Shown piece after piece: positions 30,426 to 40,700 of a DNA stretch of 64,000 bases. Each line of letters starts with the position of its first letter. Position 1 is the stretch's first letter. The notes under the pieces were generated by a model. It made no database searches, had not been told where the DNA came from, and saw only the letters and a program-made list of their open reading frames with translations. The position numbers were made by a program, and so were the translations under genes. The DNA comes from Luidia sarsii (lineage: Eukaryota > Echinodermata > Asteroidea > Paxillosida > Luidiidae), in NCBI GenBank assembly GCA_949987565.1, contig OX465102.1, forward strand, positions 30,162,759 to 30,226,758, read 5' to 3'.

Positions 30426-32210
30426 AACAAATAATTTGAAGTTCGAAAGGGTGAGCAAGCACGCCCCAGTGCAGGCCGTTCTTGGTGACGTCATCAGCGG
30501 ACTACACTGTGCATGACCCATTCGTTGTACTTTCATATTTACAAACAGTGCAGGTTTCTCATTACAAAACAATTCTGAAAAAAACAATCGTTGCTGGAGA
30601 TTGCTGGAGATTAAATGTATATTCATTTCACTGAATAACCTAGAGTAAGACGCAGTTGGGCGTATCAAATCACGCCCGATACGACCGAAATGATCAGACC
30701 TGTAAAAGCACGCAGTGCCATGCGGTGTATAGTGTCAATTTGACGAAGCTTGTTTTCACGGAGACCATTCGGGCTCATACATGAATGGTTTGTAACGCTT
30801 TGCCATCTGTTGCCATCAGAAAGCTCTCTTCAGAATCTCTTATCGGCTGGGAGTTCATCGGATTCCGAAGAAAAAGCTGATGAAAATACGTCTTGGCCAT
30901 CGACATGTTCATCTTGTCATCAATGCTCTGCCGGTAAGATGGAAACTGCTTTCTAATGAGACGGTTGCCAACGTTAATGTTGATGTCCGAAATTATATTA
31001 TTAGGATGAGTATGAAGGGCATCAGGAAGAAATTTACGGACACGAAATTCACTTCCCCCATTGCAGAGACATTCTGGAAAAACAAATACTCCAACCATAA
31101 CTTTGTCTGGAAAGTAATATAAAGTATTCTAATCTTGTCTTTCTTTTTGAACAAGAACTTAGAATCCGTCATATGAAGTAAGATGTCTGATAATTTGTGG
31201 CGTGTTAATTAGTTGATTGAGCAGAAGATTAACTGTACTTTGTAATTTAATTAAGTATTCATTGAATAAAACATACAAAAACAAATCGACATGTTCACGC
31301 TTGTTTTCGCTGTGGAAGACTGGTGCCTCGCTAAAGGATAGTCTAATTAGTACATTGCTCGCTGAACGCGTCAGGGAACTACTAATCTGGTCCCCCGTGA
31401 CGTACAGATTACCGCCCTTAATAAATACGGGCATGCTTTTTGTGTGGGAGTTTGTGGGGTATAACTTCGTTTCACCTGAGATTTCTAACGGATCAGATTA
31501 GGGCAGAAACCTTGCGAGAAAGTTGAATCCAAGAACTCATGGATAAACATGAGCCATCTTTGACAATGCTAGCCATATATTACTGTGGAAATGTTGATAT
31601 AAGAAGTCCTGCAAAGTTGTCCGGGCAACACTTGATTTCGCGTCATGAAAAATGCATTAAGTTTGTTGTGAGGGATTTCACCCAACAGTTAGGCTTTGCA
31701 TGAGTGATGAAATCACTGTTGAAGATTTGAACAAAGTTGGTAAAAATGCTGTTAAAATCGTTGCTTAATCTTACATCCTGCTACAAGTTAGGAACGGTGT
31801 CGGTCTGCTTTGCTTTTTTTCTTCTGCTTTATAGTCGGGTCGCTCGCAAAATGTGAAAGGTGGTATTTGTTCCCTTTCTATACAAGAAACGGCATTAAAA
31901 ACAGCCTTCCCGATAGCTGAAGGAGCTTAAGACTTCCGCATGTAAAGTATTATCATAACCCCAACGCCGTTGGGAATCGGCACTGTGTGCTTGTCCAAAC
32001 CCTGACCAGAAACAGGAGAAGAAAAAGAAAAGGAAACCCGTGTTTAAGAGCAAAGAGGTTTAGTCGAGAGAAGAGAGAGAGAGATATTGACATCTGAGAT
32101 CACACGCGATACACGGTAATATCATCATCACTACACGACAGTCTCTATAGATGTTTTCTCCTTTTTCGCTTGACCCAGATGCGGAGGTTGCAGCTGTGAT
32201 CCTTTGAGAC
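30426..32210. other. No recognisable gene
   Basis: Frames of up to 107 codons at 30.7-31.5 kb occur on both strands with no family I can name. Confidence 0.45.
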
Positions 32211-32269
32211 GTGATAGAAGCAGCTAGAAGTCCGGAAGTTTCTCTCTTTCCGTCTTTCTGTCTCTCTTT

Positions 32270-33505
32270 CTCGGGCTCGTTGTCTCTCACTCATCTCTCC
32301 CTGTCCTCGTCCCCGTCCCTCTCCCCGTCCCTCTCCCCGCTACTACTCCCAGGTCCTTGTCCCTGGTCACTCACTCTCTCGGCCCCTCTCCTTCTCCCTC
32401 TCCCTTTGCGTGCTTCTGCTTCTGCCTCTGCCTCTGCCTCTGCCTCTCCCCTCCCCCTCCACTCCCCTCCCCTCTCCTCCCTCTCCCTCCTTCTCTCCCT
32501 CTCCCTCTCCCTCTCCCTCTCCCATCTCCCTTTCCATCTCCCTCTCCCTCTCCCTCTCCCTCTCCCCATTCCCTCTCCCTCTCCCTTTCCATCTCCCTCT
32601 CCCTCTCCCTCTCCCTCCCCCTCTCCTTCTCCTTTTCCCTCCCTCTCCCTTTCCCTCTCCTTCTCTCTCTCCCTCTCCCTCTCCCCTTCCCTCCCCTCTC
32701 CTTCTCCCTCTGCCTCTGCCTCTGTATTTGCCTCTGCTTCTGCCTCTGCCCCCCCTCCCCCTCCACTCCCCTCCCCTCTCCTCCCTCTCCCTCCTTCTCT
32801 CCCTCTCCCTCTCCCTCTCCCTCTCCCATCTCCCTTTCCATCTCCCTCTCCCTCTCCCTCTCCCTCTCCCTCTCCCCATTCCCTCTCCCTCTCCCTTTCC
32901 ATCTCCCTCTCCCTCTCCCTCTCCCTCCCCCTCTCCTTCTCCTTTTCCCTCCCTCTCCCTTTCCCTCTCCTTCTCTCTCTCCCTCTCCCTCTCCCCTTCC
33001 CTCCCCTCTCCTTCTCCCTCTGCCTCTGCCTCTGTATTTGCCTCTGCCTCTGCCTCTGGCTCTCCCTCTCCCTCTCCCTCCCGATCTCTCTCTCCCTCTC
33101 CCTCTCCCTCTCCCTCTCCCTCTCCCTCTCCCTCTCCCTCTCCCTCTCCCTCTCCCTCTCCCTCTCCCTCTCCCTCTCCCTCTCCCTCTCCCTCTCCCTC
33201 TCCCTCTCCCTCTCCCTCTCCCTCTCCCTCTCCCTCTCCCTCTCCCTCTCCCTCTCCCTCTCCCTCTCCCTCTCCCTCTCCCTCTCCCTCTCCCTCTCCC
33301 TCTCCCTCTCCCTCTCCCTCTCCCTCTCCCTCTCCCTCTCCCTCTCCCTCTCCCTCTCCCTCTCCCTCTCCCTCTCCCTCTCCCTCTCCCTCTCACTCTG
33401 CATCTCCCTCCCCATCTCCCTCTCCCTCCCCCTCTCCCTTTCCCCTTTCCCTCTCCCTCTCCACCTCCCTCTCCCTCCCCATCTCCCTCTCCCTCTCTTT
33501 CTCCG
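32270..33505. repeat. Pyrimidine-only (CCCTCT)n tract
   Basis: About 1.2 kb of almost pure C and T on the plus strand. The stretch 33085-33392 is nearly perfect (CCCTCT)n. Upstream, a complex segment is duplicated in tandem (next entry). Frames of 390-490 codons (SP/LP on plus, RE/RG on minus) are products of the 6-bp unit. Triplex formation is plausible. Confidence 0.95.
32445..33055. repeat. Tandem duplication of about 304-310 bp within the pyrimidine tract
   Basis: CCACTCCCCTCCCCTCTCCT occurs at 32460 and 32764, and TGCCTCTGTATTTGCCTCTG at about 32717 and 33027. The two copies differ by about one extra hexamer. The non-repetitive word TGTATTTG makes the duplication certain. Confidence 0.8.
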
Positions 33506-34354
33506 AGGGCAGGGATGCCTGCCGGAAAAAAAACAATCAAACAATTCAGCGAATCGGACATTCCGTCATCGCCGGCGCTCAGGCATCCCGATAGGCGAAC
33601 GAGACCTCCGGGGACTTCTGATTACGCCAATGATTCGGTAGCGGGGGGTCCTTCGTCCGATGGAGGGTGCGGGCGTTGTTATGCACCGTTGCAAAGCACT
33701 CAGGAAATAGCGCGAACATTCTTTCTCTCAGGCTGCCTGGCAACTCTGACCCGTGCGAATAAAAAACAACAAACTCGGCAACACAAAACACGAAGACGAG
33801 TTATAGGCCAGACAGATATGTAGGGCGCATTGTGAGTTGAAAGGGCTTGAAAGGACGACGACTGGGAAGTTGGAGAGAAAGATCGATGACCGAGATCTAA
33901 AAGAGATAAATCGACGAGTGTGTGGTGCTGTTAACTAACAGGCTATGGTACAGGCTTCGTCTTTGTCTCTATGGGGAAAAAATTCAAACTCAAACTCCAA
34001 ATCGATGCCGTTACTTAATGGTAAATGAATAAAAAATTGCTATGCATAGATGTAGCATGGTGTTTGGGTCGAGTAGAATGTAATTCAATGGGGTATGTAA
34101 TATGCTATGCTACGCTTATCGCCAGGACCAAATCAACCGCCCATCTCAGACACTTCTGAAAACAACCAAGTGCCAGAAAGACGAGTTTGCCCGACACCAT
34201 TTTGTCATTTTTGTTTTACACCGTATATACCTGGGCCCTGCAAAATCACCCTGTGCGTTTGTGCCCAGCGTTCAGGAGTCAGAGTTGGTTTGCTTGCTTC
34301 ACAGACGTGTATAATGCGATGTGAAGTGCAGACAAGCCTGACCACGCCCTCTCG
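33506..34354. other. No recognisable gene
   Basis: Ordinary-composition DNA between two repeat tracts. No supported open frame. Confidence 0.5.
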
Positions 34355-34635
34355 TGGCTGAAGTAAGAAAAAAATTCGAATAAGAAAATATTTAAATAAG
34401 AAAAGATTAGAAATAAGAACAGATTTGAAATAAGAAAAATTTGAAATAAGAAACATTTGAAATAAGGAAAGATTTGAAATATGAATAGATTAGAAATAAG
34501 AAAAGATTTGAAATAAGAAAAGATTTGAAATAAGAAAAAAATTAAATAAGAAAAAAATTAAATCAGAAAAAAACATAAATCAGAAAAAAAGAAAAAAGAA
34601 AACATTTCAAATAGAAAACATTTCAAATAAAGATC
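34355..34635. repeat. A-rich 17-bp minisatellite
   Basis: Units close to GAAATAAGAAAAGATTT, about 15 copies, degrading to AAATCAGAAAAAAA-type units on the right. No coding potential. Confidence 0.85.
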
Positions 34636-34641
34636 TTTAAC

Positions 34642-34713
34642 TCTTTCCGTACGGCGCGCCGATACATCGGCCCGGTAAACTGCTCTCTGTTGACGGAAAG
34701 CCGATACATCGGC
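34642..34713. repeat. Inverted and direct repeats with GCCGATACATCGGC, next to the satellite
   Basis: GCCGATACATCGGC (6-bp arms, AC centre) occurs twice, at 34658-34671 and 34700-34713. CTTTCCGT at 34643-34650 and ACGGAAAG at 34693-34700 are an inverted pair around the first copy. The cluster lies about 50 bp before the first satellite unit. Confidence 0.75.
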
Positions 34714-34759
34714 TCGCGTGTCCCATTGTTTCTAATATATTACCAAATTTATCAAGATT

Positions 34760-37700
34760 ATGAACTGCAGTGAACCAGTGATGTTGGCCAGTTGGGTTCT
34801 AATTGTATCGTTGCCTCTAAGCTGCAGTGAACCAGTGATGTTAGCCAGTTGGATTCTAATTGTATGGTTACACTGAGCTGCAGTGAGCCAGTGATGTTAG
34901 CCAGTTGGATTCTAATTGTATCGTTGTCACTGAGCTGCAGTGAACCAGTGATGTTAGCCAGTTGGATTCTAATTGTATCGTTACCACTGAGCTGCAGTGA
35001 ACCAGTGATGTTAGCCAGTTGGATTCTAATTGTATCGTTACCACTGAGCTGCAGTGAGCCAGTGATGTTAGCCAGTTGGATTCTAATTGTATGGTTACAC
35101 TGAGCTGCAGTGAACCAGTGATGTTAGCCAGTTGGATTCTAATTGTATGGTTACACTGAGCTGCAGTGAGCCAGTGATGTTAGCCAGTTGGATTCTAATT
35201 GTATCGTTGTCACTGAGCTGCAGTGAACCAGTGATGTTAGCCAGTTGGATTCTAATTGTATCGTTACCACTGAGCTGCAGTGAACCAGTGATGTTAGCCA
35301 GTTGGATTCTAATTGTATCGTTACCACTGAGCTGCAGTGAGCCAGTGATGTTAGCCAGTTGGATTCTAATTGTATGGTTACCTCTGAGCTGCAGTGAACC
35401 AGTGATGTTAGCCAGTTGGATTCTAATTGTATGGTTGTCACTGAGCTGCAGTGAGCCAGTGATGTTAGCCAGTTGGATTCTAATTGTATCGTTGCCTCTA
35501 AGCTGCAGTGAACCAGTGATGTTAGCCAGTTGGATTCTAATTGTATCGTTGCCACTGAGCTGCAGTGAACCAGTGATGTTGGCCAGTTGGGTTCTAATTG
35601 TATGGTTACCACTGAGCTGCAGTGAACCAGTGATGTTGGCCAGTTGGGTTCTAATTGTATCGTTGCCTCTGGTTCTAATTGTATGGTTACCACTGAGCTG
35701 CAGTGAACCAGTGATGTTAGCCAGTTGGATTCTAATTGTATCGTTGCCTCTGGTTCTAATTGTATGGTTACCACTGAGCTGCAGTGAACCAGTGATGTTA
35801 GCCAGTTGGATTCTAATTGTATCGTTGCCACTGAGCTGCAGTGAACCAGTGATGTTAGCCAGTTGGATTCTAATTGTATGGTTACCACTGAGCTGCAGTG
35901 AACCAGTGATGTTAGCCAGTTGGATTCTAATTGTATCGTTACCACTGAGCTGCAGTGAACCAGTGATGTTAGCCAGTTGGATTCTAATTGTATGGTTGCC
36001 TCTGAGCTGCAGTGAGCCAGTGATGTTAGCCAGTTGGATTCTAATTGTATGGTTGCCACTGAGCTGCAGTGAACCAGTGATGTTAGCCAGTTGGATTCTA
36101 ATTGTATCGTTGTCACTGAGCTGCAGTGAACCAGTGATGTTAGCCAGTTGGATTCTAATTGTATGGTTGCCACTGAGCTGCAGTGAACCAGTGATGTTGG
36201 CCAGTTGGGTTCTAATTGTATGGTTACCACTGAGCTGCAGTGAACCAGTGATGTTAGCCAGTTGGATTCTAATTGTATCGTTGCCACTGAGCTGAAGTGA
36301 GCCAGTGATGTTAGCCAGTTGGATTCTAATTGTATGGTTGCCACTGTGCTGCAGTGAACCAGTGATGTTGGCCAGTTGGGTTCTAATTGTATGGTTACCA
36401 CTGAGCTGCAGTGAACCAGTGATGTTAGCCAGTTGGATTCTAATTGTATCGTTGTCACTGAGCTGCAGTGAACCAGTGATGTTGGCCAGTTGGGTTCTAA
36501 TTGTATGGTTGCCACTGTGCTGCAGTGAACCAGTGATGTTAGCCAGTTGGATTCTAATTGTATCGTTGCCACTGAGCTGCAGTGAACCAGTGATGTTGGC
36601 CAGTTGGGTTCTAATTGTATGGTTACCACTGAGCTGCAGTGAACCAGTGATGTTGGCCAGTTGGGTTCTAATTGTATCGTTGCCTCTGGTTCTAATTGTA
36701 TGGTTACCACTGAGCTGCAGTGAACCAGTGATGTTAGCCAGTTGGATTCTAATTGTATCGTTGCCTCTGGTTCTAATTGTATGGTTACCACTGAGCTGCA
36801 GTGAACCAGTGATGTTAGCCAGTTGGATTCTAATTGTATCGTTGCCACTGAGCTGCAGTGAACCAGTGATGTTAGCCAGTTGGATTCTAATTGTATGGTT
36901 ACCACTGAGCTGCAGTGAACCAGTGATGTTAGCCAGTTGGATTCTAATTGTATCGTTACCACTGAGCTGCAGTGAACCAGTGATGTTAGCCAGTTGGATT
37001 CTAATTGTATGGTTGCCTCTGAGCTGCAGTGAGCCAGTGATGTTAGCCAGTTGGATTCTAATTGTATGGTTGCCACTGAGCTGCAGTGAACCAGTGATGT
37101 TAGCCAGTTGGATTCTAATTGTATCGTTGTCACTGAGCTGCAGTGAACCAGTGATGTTAGCCAGTTGGATTCTAATTGTATGGTTGCCACTGAGCTGCAG
37201 TGAACCAGTGATGTTGGCCAGTTGGGTTCTAATTGTATGGTTACCACTGAGCTGCAGTGAACCAGTGATGTTAGCCAGTTGGATTCTAATTGTATCGTTG
37301 CCACTGAGCTGAAGTGAGCCAGTGATGTTAGCCAGTTGGATTCTAATTGTATGGTTGCCACTGTGCTGCAGTGAACCAGTGATGTTGGCCAGTTGGGTTC
37401 TAATTGTATGGTTACCACTGAGCTGCAGTGAACCAGTGATGTTAGCCAGTTGGATTCTAATTGTATCGTTGTCACTGAGCTGCAGTGAACCAGTGATGTT
37501 AGACAGTTGGATTATAATTGTATCGTTGCCACTGTGCTGCAGTGAACCAGTGATGTTAGCCAGTTGTATTCTAATTGTATCGTTGCCACTGAACTGCAGT
37601 GAACCAGTGATGTTGGCCAGTTGGATTCTAATTGTATGGTTACCACTGAGCTGCAGTGAACCAGTGATGTTAGCCAGTTGGATTCTAATTGTATCGTTGT

Positions 37701-40700
37701 CACTGAGCTGCAGTGAACCAGTGATGTTAGCCAGTTGGATTCTAATTGTATGGTTGCCACTGAGCTGCAGTGAGCCAGTGATGTTAGCCAGTTGGATTCT
37801 AATTGTATCGTTACCACTGAGCTGCAGTGAACCAGTGATGTTGGCCAGTTGGATTCTAATTGTATGGTTACCACTGAGCTGCAGTGAACCAGTGATGTTA
37901 GCCAGTTGGATTCTAATTGTATGGTTACCACTGAGCTGCAGTGAACCAGTGATGTTAGCCAGTTGGATTCTAATTGTATCGTTACCACTGAGCTGCAGTG
38001 AACCAGTGATGTTAGCCAGTTGGATTCTAATTGTATGGTTGCCTCTGAGCTGCAGTGAGCCAGTGATGTTAGCCAGTTGGATTCTAATTGTATGGTTGCC
38101 ACTGAGCTGCAGTGAACCAGTGATGTTAGCCAGTTGGATTCTAATTGTATCGTTGTCACTGAGCTGCAGTGAACCAGTGATGTTAGCCAGTTGGATTCTA
38201 ATTGTATGGTTGCCACTGAGCTGCAGTGAACCAGTGATGTTGGCCAGTTGGGTTCTAATTGTATGGTTACCACTGAGCTGCAGTGAACCAGTGATGTTAG
38301 CCAGTTGGATTCTAATTGTATCGTTGCCACTGAGCTGAAGTGAGCCAGTGATGTTAGCCAGTTGGATTCTAATTGTATGGTTGCCACTGTGCTGCAGTGA
38401 ACCAGTGATGTTGGCCAGTTGGGTTCTAATTGTATGGTTACCACTGAGCTGCAGTGAACCAGTGATGTTAGCCAGTTGGATTCTAATTGTATCGTTGTCA
38501 CTGAGCTGCAGTGAACCAGTGATGTTAGCCAGTTGGATTATAATTGTATCGTTGCCACTGTGCTGCAGTGAACCAGTGATGTTAGCCAGTTGTATTCTAA
38601 TTGTATCGTTGCCACTGAACTGCAGTGAACCAGTGATGTTGGCCAGTTGGATTCTAATTGTATGGTTACCACTGAGCTGCAGTGAACCAGTGATGTTAGC
38701 CAGTTGGATTCTAATTGTATCGTTGCCACTGAGCTGCAGTGAACCAGTGATGTTAGCCAGTTGGATTCTAATTGTATGGTTACCACTGAGCTGCAGTGAA
38801 CCAGTGATGTTAGCCAGTTGGATTCTAATTGTATCGTTACCACTGAGCTGCAGTGAACCAGTGATGTTAGCCAGTTGGATTCTAATTGTATGGTTGCCTC
38901 TGAGCTGCAGTGAGCCAGTGATGTTAGCCAGTTGGATTCTAATTGTATGGTTGCCACTGAGCTGCAGTGAACCAGTGATGTTAGCCAGTTGGATTCTAAT
39001 TGTATCGTTGTCACTGAGCTGCAGTGAACCAGTGATGTTAGCCAGTTGGATTCTAATTGTATGGTTGCCACTGAGCTGCAGTGAACCAGTGATGTTGGCC
39101 AGTTGGGTTCTAATTGTATGGTTACCACTGAGCTGCAGTGAACCAGTGATGTTAGCCAGTTGGATTCTAATTGTATCGTTGCCACTGAGCTGAAGTGAGC
39201 CAGTGATGTTAGCCAGTTGGATTCTAATTGTATGGTTGCCACTGTGCTGCAGTGAACCAGTGATGTTGGCCAGTTGGGTTCTAATTGTATGGTTACCACT
39301 GAGCTGCAGTGAACCAGTGATGTTAGCCAGTTGGATTCTAATTGTATCGTTGTCACTGAGCTGCAGTGAACCAGTGATGTTAGCCAGTTGGATTATAATT
39401 GTATCGTTGCCACTGTGCTGCAGTGAACCAGTGATGTTAGCCAGTTGTATTCTAATTGTATCGTTGCCACTGAGCTGCAGTAAACCAGTGATGTAAGCCA
39501 GTTGGATTCTAATTGTATGGTTACCACTGAGCTGCAGTGAACCAGTGATGTTAGCCAGTTGGATTCTAATTGTATCGTTGCCACTGAGCTGCAGTGAACC
39601 AGCGATGTTAGCCAGTTGGATTCTAATTGTATGGTTACCACTGAGCTGCAGTAAACCAGTGATGTTAGCCAGTTGGATTCTAATTGTATCGTTGCCACTG
39701 AGCTGCAGTGAACCAGTGATGTTAGCCAGTTGGATTCTAATTGTATGGTTACCACTGAGCTGCAGTGAACCAGTGATGTTTGCCAGTTGGATTCTAATTG
39801 TATCGTTGTCACTGAGCTGCAGTGAACCAGTGATGTTAGCCAGTTGGATTATAATTGTATGGTTGTCACTGAGCTGCAGTGAACCAGTGATGTTAGCCAG
39901 TTGGATTATAATTGTATGGTTGTCACTGAGCTGCAGTGAACCAGTGATGTTGGCCAGTTGGATTCTAATTGTATCGTTGCCACTGAGCTGCAGTGAACCA
40001 GTGATGTTAGCCAGTTGGATTATAATTGTATGGTTGTCACTGAGCTGCAGTGAACCAGTGATGTTGGCCAGTTGGATTCTAATTGTATCGTTACCACTGA
40101 GCTGCAGTGAGCCAGTGATATTTGCCAGTTGGATTATAATTGTATCGTTGCCACTGAGCTGCAGTGAACCAGTGATGTTGGCCAGTTGGATTCTAATTGT
40201 ATCGTTGCCACTGAGCTGCAGTGAACCAGTGATGTTAGCCAGTTGGATTCTAATTGTATGGTTACCACTGAGCTGCAGTGAACCAGTGATGTTAGCCAGT
40301 TGGATTCTAATTGTATGGTTGTCACTGTGCTGCAGTGAACCAGTGATGTTGGCCAGTTGGATTCTAATTGTATGGTTACCACTGAGCTGCAGTGAACCAG
40401 TGATGTTGGCCAGTTGGATTCTAATTGTATCGTTGCCACTGAGCTGCAGTGAACCAGTGATGTTAGCCAGTTGGATTCTAATTGTATGGTTGGCACTGAG
40501 CTGCAGTGAACCAGTGATGTTAGCCAGTTGGATTCTAATTGTATGGTTGGCACTGAGCTGCAGTGAACCAGTGATGTTAGCCAGTTGGATTCTAATTGTA
40601 TGGTTACCACTGAGCTGCAGTAAACCAGTGATGTTAGCCAGTTGGATTCTAATTGTATCGTTGCCACTGAGCTGCAGTGAACCAGTGATGTTAGCCAGTT

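Noticed and set aside
32211..33823. Long serine/proline and arginine/glutamate-rich frames
   Set aside because: Translation of the (CCCTCT)n tract; a hexanucleotide without stops is open in all frames.
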